From Curtobacterium sp. MCLR17_032 (GTDB lineage Bacteria; Actinomycetota; Actinomycetes; Actinomycetales; Microbacteriaceae), in assembly GCF_003234795.2 (NCBI RefSeq), contig NZ_CP126268.1:2604001-2668000 (forward strand): a stretch of DNA of 64,000 nt, read 5' to 3'. Below are positions 8,490-16,030 of the stretch, piece by piece. The notes beneath the pieces are model-generated. The model did no database searches. It had not been told where the DNA came from and saw only the letters and a program-made list of their open reading frames with translations. A program made the translations under genes and the position numbers. Every line of letters begins with the position of its first letter. The stretch's first letter is position 1.

Positions 8490-8853
8490 TCGTCGCCGGC
8501 TCGTTACCGAACCGTTACCGGCCGGTGGACCGACCGTTCTGGCAGCGGTCGCTGACGTGGCGCCCAGCATCACGGGTCATCGTTGCCGCTTCGCCCCCGC
8601 GAGTGACGACACCGTCACCGCACCGCGGCGGAACGGACGGGCCCCACATCACCGTCCGGTCCTCCCCCGGCTCGCGGGTCCACGCGACGACGCGACGACT
8701 GCAGGTCCCCCACCCTGCTGTCCATCCCGGTGTCCCGGCCGTTCCCCCGACGGCCCACGGACACCGGTGACCGGCGTGCGCACCACCCGTGTGCACGCCG
8801 TGCGTCGACGCCCCGACGGACCCGCACCACGAGCCGGCTGACACCCGGAAACG
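8490..8853. other. 364-nt intergenic leader before the transglycosylase gene
   Basis: No convincing gene. It starts with a direct repeat described as a candidate MtrA box. The remainder is GC-rich and can form several hairpins, for example around 8745-8775. Long leaders of cell-wall hydrolase genes in actinobacteria sometimes contain the ydaO-type c-di-AMP riboswitch; its core motifs were not recognised here, so no riboswitch is called. Confidence 0.5.
8503..8518. promoter_or_regulatory. Candidate MtrA box (GTTAC-N6-GTTAC)
   Basis: A direct repeat of GTTAC at 8503-8507 and 8514-8518, 11 nt start to start. On the minus strand it reads GTAAC-N6-GTAAC, resembling the direct-repeat sites reported for the actinobacterial response regulator MtrA, whose targets include cell-wall peptidase and hydrolase genes. 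It lies about 335 nt before a secreted transglycosylase-like gene. The repeat is seen; the assignment is inference. Confidence 0.45.
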
Positions 8854-9738
8854 ATGACGAGAACCACTCCCCGCACCAGCACCCCGGCTCCCGGCACCCG
8901 CCGCGCAGCCCTCGACACCCCCTCCCGCCGGATGCGCCGGGCCCTCCGCAAGCACGGCGTCATGATCGCCGGCAGCGCCGCGGTCGTCGCGATCGCCGGC
9001 GGTGCCCTCACCATGACGCAGCCCGCACTCGGCGAGGCGCTCGGCGTCCCCACCGCCAGCGCGACGCCCCGCCTGTCCGGCACGGACCTCGACCGGGCCC
9101 AGGCGGCCGCCACGATCTCGACGGCCCGCACCGTCGTCCGTGACGCGAACGACAAGACCGACACCGGGCGGCTCGAGCAGCGGATCGCGTCGCTGTCCGA
9201 CTACTCCTCGCTCTCCGGCGCCGCGCTGACCGAGCGGATCGCGTCGACGGTCGACACCGTGCAGGACGTCGCGCAGGCGAGCGCCGACCAGGACCACGCC
9301 GACGCCCAGGCCGCCGCCGCCCGCGAGGCCGCTGCGAAGCGAGCCGCGGACGCCGCAGCGGCCGCGAAGGCCGCCGCCGAGAAGGCCGCGGCCGAGCAGG
9401 CGGCAGCCGAGGCCCAGGCGCGGGCGAACACCCCCGCCGGCGCCAAGACCGCAGCCGCGGCACTGGCGTCGTCACAGTACGGCTGGGGCTCCGACCAGTT
9501 CCAGTGCCTCGACAGCCTGTGGACCAAGGAGTCCGGCTGGAACTACCGGGCCGTCAACCCGAACGGTGGCGCGACCGGCATCCCGCAGGCGCTCCCCGGC
9601 TCGAAGATGGCGTCGATTGCCGCGGACTGGCAGACCAACGCCGCCACGCAGGTCGCCTGGGGTCTGCAGTACATCAAGGGCTCGTACGGCACGCCGTGCA
9701 GCGCGTGGTCGCACTCGCAGGCGGTCAACTGGTACTGA
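8854..9738 (+). CDS. Secreted or membrane-anchored lytic-transglycosylase-like protein
   Basis: 294-aa exported protein. A basic N-terminus is followed by a hydrophobic segment at about residues 34-55 (GVMIAGSAAVVAIAGGALTM), acting as signal or anchor. Residues about 140-190 form an Ala/Lys/Glu-rich helix likely to be a coiled coil. The C-terminal domain of about 95 residues is lysozyme-like: QFQCLDSLWTKESGWNY with a likely catalytic Glu, GGATGIPQALPGSKM, and QVAWGLQYIKGSYGTPCSAW. It probably acts on peptidoglycan. The last codons and stop are tandemly repeated downstream. Confidence 0.88.
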   Translation: MTRTTPRTSTPAPGTRRAALDTPSRRMRRALRKHGVMIAGSAAVVAIAGGALTMTQPALGEALGVPTASATPRLSGTDLDRAQAAATISTARTVVRDANDKTDTGRLEQRIASLSDYSSLSGAALTERIASTVDTVQDVAQASADQDHADAQAAAAREAAAKRAADAAAAAKAAAEKAAAEQAAAEAQARANTPAGAKTAAAALASSQYGWGSDQFQCLDSLWTKESGWNYRAVNPNGGATGIPQALPGSKMASIAADWQTNAATQVAWGLQYIKGSYGTPCSAWSHSQAVNWY

Positions 9739-9819
9739 GCGGTCAACTGGTACTGAGCGGTCAACTGGTACTGAGCGGTCCGGCGGTACTGAGCGGTCTG
9801 GCGCTGCGGAGCGGTCCGG
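9721..9819 (+). repeat. 18-nt tandem repeat copying the last codons and stop of the gene
   Basis: Exact 18-nt units GCGGTCAACTGGTACTGA begin at 9721, 9739 and 9757, followed by degenerate copies at 9775 and 9793 and a half copy at 9811. The first unit is the real 3' end of the transglycosylase-like gene (AVNWY-stop). Because 18 is a multiple of three, the stop recurs in the same frame in units 1-4. Seen directly. Confidence 0.95.
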
Positions 9820-9832
9820 TGGCCGGCTCCGC

Positions 9833-10207
9833 TCAGCCGATGCGTGCGACGCGGACGTCGATGCGCGTCGGCTGCCGACCCGTTGCCCGCGCCGCGGCCA
9901 GGACCGCGTCGTGCACCGCGTGCGCGACCGTCGGTGCCGGTGCGGCGCCGTCCGTGCCGATGACGATCCGGAGCGTCGTGCCGTCGACGGCGATGCGAGG
10001 CGCGGCCTCCGACGACCCGATCCGACGGACCGCGGCGACCGCACTGCCGACGGCGTTGCCCACCGAGGTCCGTCCGCGGTAGAGGTCGGTGACGCCCGGC
10101 ACGTCGAGGACGACCGCCTCGACGGCGAGCAGGGCCTCGTCGGTCCAGGGGAGGTCCGGCTCCGGCTCCGGCTGGACGGGCTCGGTGCCCGGGATGTCGT
10201 CGGTCAT
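9833..10207 (-). CDS. Small Asp23/Gls24-like protein
   Basis: 124-aa protein with an acidic N-terminus (about 25 residues), then an alpha/beta domain resembling Asp23 (alkaline shock protein): VPGVTDLYRGRTSVGNAVGSAV and a C-terminal RIDVRVARIG strand. It overlaps the upstream Asp23-type gene by ATGA and is the last gene of the sigma-factor operon. Asp23 family members act in envelope stress at the membrane of Gram-positive bacteria. The assignment to the family is moderate. Confidence 0.7.
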   Translation of the reverse strand: MTDDIPGTEPVQPEPEPDLPWTDEALLAVEAVVLDVPGVTDLYRGRTSVGNAVGSAVAAVRRIGSSEAAPRIAVDGTTLRIVIGTDGAAPAPTVAHAVHDAVLAAARATGRQPTRIDVRVARIG

Positions 10208-10878
10208 CGTGCTGCCTCCTCGTCGGCGTCCGTGCCGGTGCTCGCAGTGCCGTCCGCGGTCGCGACACGGTCCGCGGTCGTGGGGGCGATGAGGTCCCGC
10301 ACGAGCACGTCCACGGCCTCCACCGTCAGGTCCGTCTGGGCCGCCAGCATCTCCTCGACCGCCCGACGGACGGAGTCGGCCGTCGGCACGATCCGGTGTC
10401 CGGCGACGACGGCGATCTCGACGCTCACCCGGACCGGTGACGCCAGCTCGGTGACGTCGCCGTCGAGGACGCAGCGGGACACCACGACACCGGGCACCTC
10501 GTCACCCGCACGACGCACCAGCGACCGGACGGCACCCTCGGTCATCACCGGGTGCTCGGTCGGTGCCGCGGCGCGCAGCGGGATGTCCCGGCCTGCGCGG
10601 ACCTCGAGCGAGATGTTCGCCAGGACCCCGCCGATCCAGGACTCGTCGGCCGGGGCTTCGGCCTTCGCGGCCTCGTCCAGGGACCCGAGCGACGCGCTCC
10701 GCAGCCGCACGATCGCGGCGAGGGCGTTCTGGCACGCCGGGGAGTCGTCGATCGTGGGATCCGCGGGCACCATGCCGGCGTCGAGGTAGTCGGAGAGCTC
10801 GTCGATCGTGTGCCCGTCGAGGTCCTCGGGTTCGAGGGCCGCGAGGTCGGGCTCGTGCGGTCCGGGTGCGGCGGTCAT
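10204..10878 (-). CDS. Asp23/Gls24 family envelope stress response protein with extra N-terminal domain
   Basis: 224-aa protein. Residues about 15-60 (GHTIDELSDYLDAGMVPAD, then DSPACQNALAAIVRLR) form a helical segment resembling an anti-sigma N-terminus. The Asp23 domain follows at about 105-190 (VMTEGAVRSLVRRAGDEVPGV, VSVEIAVVAGHRI). The ATG at 10878 is chosen over 10884 because it overlaps the sigma-factor stop (ATGA) and sits 7 nt after GGAGGG. Direct coupling to an ECF sigma gene suggests a regulatory partnership. An anti-sigma role is inference. Confidence 0.82.
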   Translation of the reverse strand: MTAAPGPHEPDLAALEPEDLDGHTIDELSDYLDAGMVPADPTIDDSPACQNALAAIVRLRSASLGSLDEAAKAEAPADESWIGGVLANISLEVRAGRDIPLRAAAPTEHPVMTEGAVRSLVRRAGDEVPGVVVSRCVLDGDVTELASPVRVSVEIAVVAGHRIVPTADSVRRAVEEMLAAQTDLTVEAVDVLVRDLIAPTTADRVATADGTASTGTDADEEAAR

Positions 10879-11441
10879 CGCCATCCCTCCATGAGTCTGA
10901 TCATGTTCTTCCTGGCACGGGACAGCAGTCCGCGGACGGTCGACGTCGGCAGTCCGAGCTCCTCGGCGATGTCCTCGTACCGGTACTCCAGCACTTCCTT
11001 CATCACCCAGCAGCGCCGTTGGTCCGGCGGCAGCTCGGCGAGTGCCCGGTCGACGGCGTCCTCGCGGGACCGTGCCTCGGCGACGCGCTCGGGTGCGCCG
11101 TCGGACGGTGCCGCTATCTCGAGTTCGGTGACGTCGTCGTGGTCGCGCCGTGCCCGGATGCGGTCCAGGCACTTGCGGCTGAGGATGCGCATCAACCAGG
11201 CCTTCACCCGACGTCGGTCCTCGAGCACGTCGAGGCGGTCCCACGCGGTGATGAACGTCTCCTGCACCACGTCGTCGAGTTCGTCGGTCGATCCGAGCGT
11301 CCGTCGGGCGTAGGCACGGAGCAGCGGCGTGTGCCGGCGGATGAGCACCTCGAACGCACGGACGTCGCCGTCGGTGGCACGGGCGGCGAGCACCTCGTCG
11401 TCGAGGTCGACGAGTTCCGTCCGGTGTTGCTGCGGTTGCAC
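10875..11441 (-). CDS. ECF-type RNA polymerase sigma factor
   Basis: 188-aa sigma-70 family factor with sigma2 (about residues 25-95: FEVLIRRHTPLLRAYARR, DDVVQETFITAWDRL, AWLMRILSRKCLDRIR) and sigma4 (about 130-183: LAELPPDQRRCWVMKEVLEY, YEDIAEELGLPTSTVRGLLSRAR). GTG start with AAGGA upstream. It is the first gene of an ATGA-linked operon with two Asp23-like genes, pointing to an envelope or alkaline stress regulon. No classical zinc-binding anti-sigma gene is adjacent. Confidence 0.92.
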   Translation of the reverse strand: MQPQQHRTELVDLDDEVLAARATDGDVRAFEVLIRRHTPLLRAYARRTLGSTDELDDVVQETFITAWDRLDVLEDRRRVKAWLMRILSRKCLDRIRARRDHDDVTELEIAAPSDGAPERVAEARSREDAVDRALAELPPDQRRCWVMKEVLEYRYEDIAEELGLPTSTVRGLLSRARKNMIRLMEGWR

Positions 11442-11594
11442 GGTTTCCTTCTACTGGTGACGGGGTCGAACTGCCCGCGTGTCGAGCGCGGACACGGATG
11501 GGACGTCCTCCGGGCCAGGATCGTCACACGGTGCCGCGATCATCCAGCCGACTGCCAGGTGCGCGCCGGGTCCGCGGTACGGCAGGGTGGACCC

Positions 11595-12230
11595 ATGCCC
11601 CTCGTCACCGCCGTCTGCCGCGTCGAACAGCTGCTCCGGGACTCCGGCACGATCGGCATCACCGCCATCGACAAGCGTCCGGTCGACGGCCCGGTCCGGG
11701 TCCGGCCCCTCGGACTGCACGCCGACGTCCAGGCGGACCGGAAGCACCACGGCGGCGAGGACCAGGCCGTCTACGTGTACGCCGACGAGGACGCCGCGTT
11801 CTTCGCCGAGCAGCTGGACCGGCCGATCCCGCCGGGACTGTTCGGCGAGAACCTCCGGACGACCGGGGTCGACGTGACCGGCCTGGTCATCGGGGAGCGT
11901 CTGCGCGTCGGCGACACCCTGGAGCTCGAGGTCACCATCCCGCGCATCCCGTGTGGCACGTTCTCGCGTCGGATGAAGGTCGACAAGTGGGTCAAGCGGT
12001 TCGCCGAGGAGGGCCGCCCCGGCGCCTACCTCCGGGTCCGCAAGTCCGGATCCGTCGCCGCGGGCGACGCCGTGACGGTGCTCGAGCGGCCCGAGCACGG
12101 GGTGACGATCGGGCAGATGTTCGCCGGGCTCACCACTGAGCAGGCGACCGCCGTGCTCGCGATGGGCGACCGGCTCGCGCCGAAGGTCGTCCGGGAGGCC
12201 CAGCTCGCCCTCCGGCGCGCAGCCGTCTGA
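11595..12230 (+). CDS. MOSC domain-containing protein
   Basis: 211-aa YiiM-like MOSC protein. The pterin/sulfur-carrier domain is recognisable from IDKRPVDGPVRV, the DRKHHGGEDQAVYVYADED block and GLFGENLRTTGVDVTGLVIGER, with the conserved Cys in IPRIPCGTFSRRM. Related proteins handle molybdenum-cofactor sulfur or reduce N-hydroxylated bases; the substrate is not deducible. It stands alone, divergent from the sigma operon. Confidence 0.92.
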   Translation: MPLVTAVCRVEQLLRDSGTIGITAIDKRPVDGPVRVRPLGLHADVQADRKHHGGEDQAVYVYADEDAAFFAEQLDRPIPPGLFGENLRTTGVDVTGLVIGERLRVGDTLELEVTIPRIPCGTFSRRMKVDKWVKRFAEEGRPGAYLRVRKSGSVAAGDAVTVLERPEHGVTIGQMFAGLTTEQATAVLAMGDRLAPKVVREAQLALRRAAV

Positions 12231-12252
12231 CCACAGGTGGTCGCCCGGGCCC

Positions 12253-12286
12253 GTCGTCAGGCCGGGCCGATCATCAGGCCGGGCCG
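12253..12286. repeat. 17-nt tandem duplication spanning a stop codon
   Basis: Two 17-nt units (12253-12269 and 12270-12286) match at 15 positions. On the minus strand each reads CGGCCCGGCCTGA and onward, so the C-terminal Pro-Ala codons and stop of the YjbR gene are duplicated immediately downstream. Seen directly. Confidence 0.75.
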
Positions 12287-12657
12287 GCGCCACGGCCCGG
12301 GTCGAACGGCCGCCGCGCTCGGGGCAGGCCGGCGACCACGAGGTCCCAGGCGTTCGCGACGAGGTCCTCCACCATCTGCTCGTCGATCCCCTCGCCCGGT
12401 GCGATCGTGATCCAGTGCCGCTTGTTCATGTGCCAGCCCGGGGTGACCTCGGGGTGGTCCCGCACCAGCGCGGCGCCGTGCGGTGGGGCGCACTTGAGGT
12501 TCACGATCGGCACCCCGCGCAGTTCCGTGGTCATCGCGAACATCTTGCCGACGACCTTGTAGACGTCGGTGCCCTCGCCGAACGGCTGCGTCTCGGTGAC
12601 GGCCGGCAGCGCCATCGCGGTGCGCGCGACGACCAGCTGCAGGGTGGTCCCGTCCAT
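12274..12657 (-). CDS. MmcQ/YjbR family protein
   Basis: 127-aa protein of the MmcQ/YjbR family (cyanobacterial-CyaY-like fold, often called DNA-binding). Features are LPAVTETQPFGEGTDVYKV, the VGKMFAMTTE strand, VNLKCAPPHGAAL and the conserved PGWHMNKRHWITI motif. The start at 12657 has CATCCT 6 nt upstream (leaderless pattern). The function of the family is not established. Confidence 0.9.
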   Translation of the reverse strand: MDGTTLQLVVARTAMALPAVTETQPFGEGTDVYKVVGKMFAMTTELRGVPIVNLKCAPPHGAALVRDHPEVTPGWHMNKRHWITIAPGEGIDEQMVEDLVANAWDLVVAGLPRARRPFDPGRGAGPA

Positions 12658-12781
12658 GCCACCAGGATGCCCGATGCCGCCCGTCCCTGCCTCGTTGTGG
12701 GGGTGAAGTTCTCTCACGGATTGGCAGTACCCTCGTCCTGCCGCGTACCCGACGTCGGCGACCACCCTCCAGGAGGAACCC

Positions 12782-13081
12782 GTGAAGACCGCTCGCACCA
12801 TCGGCATCGCCGCCGTCACGCTCGCACTGACCATCGGCGGCGTCGCCGGCACCGCGACCAGCGCCTCCGCAGCGCCGAAGACCTACGCCAACTGCACCGC
12901 CGTCAACAAGGTGTACTCGGGCGGCATCGCGAAGAAGTCCGTCACGAAGAACAAGGTGACCTCCGCCGGGAAGACCACGTACCGCGCGCTGAAGGGCACC
13001 GTCAAGAAGGACGACGCGCTCTACAACGCGAACAAGAAGATGGACCGCGACGCCGACGGGATCGCCTGCGAGAAGAGCTGA
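12782..13081 (+). CDS. Secreted excalibur calcium-binding domain protein
   Basis: 99-aa small exported protein. A signal peptide of about 35 residues (MKTARTIGIAAVTLALTIGG, then an ASA processing site) is followed by a lysine-rich mature part. It ends with the excalibur motif DRDADGIACE, a compact Ca-binding DxDxDGxxCE loop with its paired Cys in the YANCTAVN segment. GTG start behind a strong AGGAGGA site; TACCCT near 12729 may be the -10. A surface role is likely; the partner is unknown. Confidence 0.9.
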   Translation: MKTARTIGIAAVTLALTIGGVAGTATSASAAPKTYANCTAVNKVYSGGIAKKSVTKNKVTSAGKTTYRALKGTVKKDDALYNANKKMDRDADGIACEKS

Positions 13082-13108
13082 CCGGAGGCCGCGGCAGCAC
13101 GCTCCGCC

Positions 13109-13693
13109 TCAGAGTTCCGGGACGCCCTCGCGCCCGGAGCGCGGCCGTGCGGTGCCGGCGACCCCGGTCACGACCGAGTTCGCCGGCACGTCCTTCGTGA
13201 CGACGGTCCCCGCGCCGATGACGGCGTCGTCGCCGACCGTGATGCCGCCGATCAGCGCCGAGCCGGCGCCCAGGACGACCCGGTCACCCACCGTCGGGTG
13301 ACGCTTGGAACCCGGCCCCGGGCCTCCGCCCCGACCCCCCAGCGTCACGCCGTGGAACACGAGGACGTCGTCGCCGACGACCGCGGTCTCACCGATCACG
13401 ACACCGATGCCGTGGTCGATGAAGAACCGGCGGCCGATGCGGGCGCCGGGGTGGATCTCGATGCCGGTCAGGGTCCGGGCGACCTGCGCCAGGATCCGCG
13501 CCACGGTCCGCGAACCGGGCAGACCCTCGGCGATCCAGAGCCGGTGGGTCACCCGGTACACCCAGATCGCGTGCAGCCCCGAGTAGACGACCGCGTTCTC
13601 GAGGTCCCCGCGCGCAGCGGGGTCTCCGCGGCGTGCGGCGGCGAGGTCCTCCCGGACGGTCCGCAGCACGCCGCGACGTGGAGCCTTCCTCAC
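13109..13693 (-). CDS. cysE: Serine O-acetyltransferase
   Basis: 194-aa short-form serine acetyltransferase, making O-acetylserine from serine and acetyl-CoA for cysteine synthesis. The C-terminal left-handed beta-helix is clear: [19 protein letters not shown], then [11 protein letters not shown] and HGVTLGG repeats. The short N-terminus matches the EpsC/actinobacterial type. The GTG at 13693 overlaps the cysK stop as GTGA, so CysK and CysE are made together, as expected for a cysteine synthase pair. Confidence 0.95.
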   Translation of the reverse strand: MRKAPRRGVLRTVREDLAAARRGDPAARGDLENAVVYSGLHAIWVYRVTHRLWIAEGLPGSRTVARILAQVARTLTGIEIHPGARIGRRFFIDHGIGVVIGETAVVGDDVLVFHGVTLGGRGGGPGPGSKRHPTVGDRVVLGAGSALIGGITVGDDAVIGAGTVVTKDVPANSVVTGVAGTARPRSGREGVPEL

Positions 13694-14628
13694 GCAGTGA
13701 GCCCCTCGTAGAGCACGGTCGACAGGTAGCGCTCGCCGGTGTCGCAGACGATCGCGACGATGCGCTTGCCGGCGTTCTCCGGACGGGCCGCGACCTGCAG
13801 CGCCGCGTGGATGATCGCACCGGAGGAGATGCCGGACAGGATGCCCTCCTCGGTCGCCAGCGCCCGCGCGACCCGCAGGGCGTCGTCGAGCTCGACGTCG
13901 ATGACCTCGTCGATGACGGATCGGTCGAGGACCTCGGGGATGAAGTTCGCGCCCATGCCCTGGATCTTGTGCGGCCCCGCCGTGCCCTTGGTCAGCAGCG
14001 GCGAGTCGGCCGGCTCGACCGCGATGATCTGTACGCCGGGCACCCGCTCCTTGAGGACCTGCCCGACGCCCGTGATGGTGCCGCCGGTGCCGACACCGGC
14101 GACGAACACGTCGACGTGCTCCTCGGTGTCGCGGAGGATCTCCTGCGCGGTCGTCTTCCGGTGGATCGCAGCGTTCGCGGCGGTCTCGAACTGGTGCGCC
14201 AGGATCGCGCCCGGCGTCTCGTCCACGATCTGGCCGGCACGGGCGACGGCGCCCTTCATGCCCTCGGAGCCCGGGGTCAGGACGATCTCGGCCCCGTACG
14301 CGCGGATGACGGCACGGCGCTCGACGCTCATCGTCTCGGGCATCGTGACGACGACCCGGTAGCCGCGGGCTGCGCCGACCATGGCGAGCGCGATGCCGGT
14401 GTTGCCGGACGACCCCTCGACGATGGTGCCGCCGGGCTTCAGTTCACCGGACTCCTCGGCCGCGTCGATGATCGCGACGCCGAGGCGGTCCTTGACGCTG
14501 GCGCCCGGGTTGTAGAACTCGAGCTTGGCGAGGATCTCAGCCCCGCCCTCCTGGGGCAGTCGGTTCAGCCGCACGAGCGGGGTGTTGCCGAAGGCCTGGG
14601 AGATGTTGTCGTAGATGGTGCCGGTCAT
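13690..14628 (-). CDS. cysK: Cysteine synthase A (O-acetylserine sulfhydrylase)
   Basis: 312-aa PLP enzyme. The PLP lysine lies in [11 protein letters not shown], the substrate loop is [12 protein letters not shown], the phosphate-binding glycines are [10 protein letters not shown], and the C-terminal SGISSGAI is typical. It converts O-acetylserine and sulfide to cysteine. The ATG at 14628 follows AGGA; an upstream in-frame ATG at 14643 is less well placed. A TAGGAT hexamer at 14689-14694 may be the -10. A tetranucleotide repeat tract lies about 80 bp further upstream. Confidence 0.96.
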   Translation of the reverse strand: MTGTIYDNISQAFGNTPLVRLNRLPQEGGAEILAKLEFYNPGASVKDRLGVAIIDAAEESGELKPGGTIVEGSSGNTGIALAMVGAARGYRVVVTMPETMSVERRAVIRAYGAEIVLTPGSEGMKGAVARAGQIVDETPGAILAHQFETAANAAIHRKTTAQEILRDTEEHVDVFVAGVGTGGTITGVGQVLKERVPGVQIIAVEPADSPLLTKGTAGPHKIQGMGANFIPEVLDRSVIDEVIDVELDDALRVARALATEEGILSGISSGAIIHAALQVAARPENAGKRIVAIVCDTGERYLSTVLYEGLTA

Positions 14629-14773
14629 CCGTTGCGTCCTCACGTCGGTCCCACGGCCTCCATCCCAGGAGACTCGGTGTGCGGCCCGATCCTAGCGAGC
14701 CGACCCGGGGTGCCTCCCTGGTGTGACGTGTGTGGTCCGGGACGACGAGGCACCAGTTCGGGGGTCGGGGTCT

Positions 14774-14889
14774 GTGCGTGCGTGGGTGCGTGCGTGCTTG
14801 CGTGCTTGCGTGCGTGCGTGCGTGGGTGCGTGCGTACGTGGGTGGGTGGGTGCGTACGTGCGTGCGTGCGTGCGTGGGTGCTTGTGTGC
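14774..14889. repeat. Degenerate tetranucleotide (GTGC)n tract
   Basis: About 116 bp made almost wholly of GTGC units with GTGG, GTAC and CTTG variants, roughly 29 units. It begins right after the stop codon of the dipeptidase gene and lies within the 262-bp dipeptidase-cysK gap, upstream of the likely cysK promoter. No other tract of this kind exists in the window. Seen directly. Confidence 0.95.
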
Positions 14890-14890
14890 G

Positions 14891-15928
14891 TCAGCGGACG
14901 AGCGCGGTGCGGGCGAACCGGTCGTCGGTCGCCTCGAGCACGCGGAGCACGTTGCCGCCCGCCAGCGCGCGCAGGTCGGCGTCGCCCCAGCCGCGGCGCC
15001 GGAGTTCCTCGGCGAGGACCGGGTACCGCGAGACGTCGCGCAGGTCCGGCGGCAGCACGGGTGTGCCGTCGTAGTCCCCACCGAGACCGAGGTGCGCCGC
15101 ACCCGCGAGGTCGCGGGCGTGCTCGACGTGGTCCGCGACGTCGGACACCGTGACGAGGGGCGGTTCCCCGGTCGCGCCTGCCTCTTCCCAGTCGGCCCAG
15201 GCACGCGAGACGAACTTCGGCACGAAGGTGATCATCACCACGCCGCCGTTGTCGGTGAGGCGCGCGAGCACGTCGTCCGGGACGTTCCGCGGGTGGTCGT
15301 CGATCGCGACGGTCGACGAGTGGCTGAACACGACCGGCCGGGTGGCGACGTCGAGGGTGTCCCGCATCGTGGCGGGCGCCGTGTGCGACAGGTCGACGAG
15401 CATCCCGATGCGTTCCATCTCGGCGACGACCTGGCGTCCGCGGTCGGTCAGTCCGCCGTGGGCACGGGCACCGGTGGCCGAGTCCGCCCAGGGGGTGTCG
15501 TCGTTGTGCGTCAGCGTCATGTACCGGACGCCCAGGCGCGCGAAGTCGCGGAGGACGGCGAGGTCGTCGCCGATCGAGTGGCCGCCCTCGGCGCCGAGCA
15601 GCGAGGCGATCCGACCGGAGGCGATCGCAGCCCGCACCTCGTCCGCCGTCCGCGCGAGCGCCAGGTCGTCCGGGTAGCGCTCGACCAGACGATGGACGAG
15701 GTCGATCTGCTGCAGTGTCGTCCGCACCGGGTCGGGCTCGTCGACCGGCACGAACACAGACCAGAACTGCCCGACGACCCCGCCGGCACGGAGCTTCGGC
15801 AGGTCGGTGTGCAGGGAGTCGGTCTCGGAGTCGACGCCCTCGACGCCGGACGAGTGCGTCTCGCGACGCTCCCACGGCAGGTCGTTGTGGCCGTCGATGA
15901 CGGGGAAGGCGAGCGCGTCGAGGTCCAT
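14891..15928 (-). CDS. Membrane dipeptidase-type enzyme (peptidase M19)
   Basis: 345-aa zinc dipeptidase of the renal dipeptidase family. The metal site begins with DGHNDLPW (HxD); GGHSIGDDLAVL, YMTLTHNDDTPWADS, LVDLSHTAPATM, the FSHSS motif and LGGDYDGTPVLPPDL follow in the usual order. Cytoplasmic, as no signal peptide is seen. It probably hydrolyses dipeptides, possibly containing D-residues. TACGGT 6 nt before the ATG suggests a leaderless message. Confidence 0.93.
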   Translation of the reverse strand: MDLDALAFPVIDGHNDLPWERRETHSSGVEGVDSETDSLHTDLPKLRAGGVVGQFWSVFVPVDEPDPVRTTLQQIDLVHRLVERYPDDLALARTADEVRAAIASGRIASLLGAEGGHSIGDDLAVLRDFARLGVRYMTLTHNDDTPWADSATGARAHGGLTDRGRQVVAEMERIGMLVDLSHTAPATMRDTLDVATRPVVFSHSSTVAIDDHPRNVPDDVLARLTDNGGVVMITFVPKFVSRAWADWEEAGATGEPPLVTVSDVADHVEHARDLAGAAHLGLGGDYDGTPVLPPDLRDVSRYPVLAEELRRRGWGDADLRALAGGNVLRVLEATDDRFARTALVR

Positions 15929-15944
15929 GCCCCGACCGTACCGG

Positions 15945-16030
15945 GCGGGGCCGTGCCGAGCGGGGCCGTGCGGGGCCGTGCGGGGCAGGCTGGCGGGCGG
16001 TCAGATGCTGCCGGGCGGTCAGATGCTGCC
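15945..16030. repeat. Tandem repeats including an exact 18-nt stop-codon duplication
   Basis: GGGCGGTCAGATGCTGCC occurs twice exactly (15995-16012, 16013-16030). The second copy encodes the last residues and stop of the YeiH gene on the minus strand; the first is its downstream copy. Adjacent to it, a 10-nt CGGGGCCGTG motif is repeated about three times (15950-15985). Seen directly. Confidence 0.9.

Noticed and set aside
8490..8853. c-di-AMP (ydaO-type) riboswitch in the leader of the transglycosylase gene
   Set aside because: Such leaders are known for related genes, but the conserved core segments could not be recognised. A covariance search would decide.
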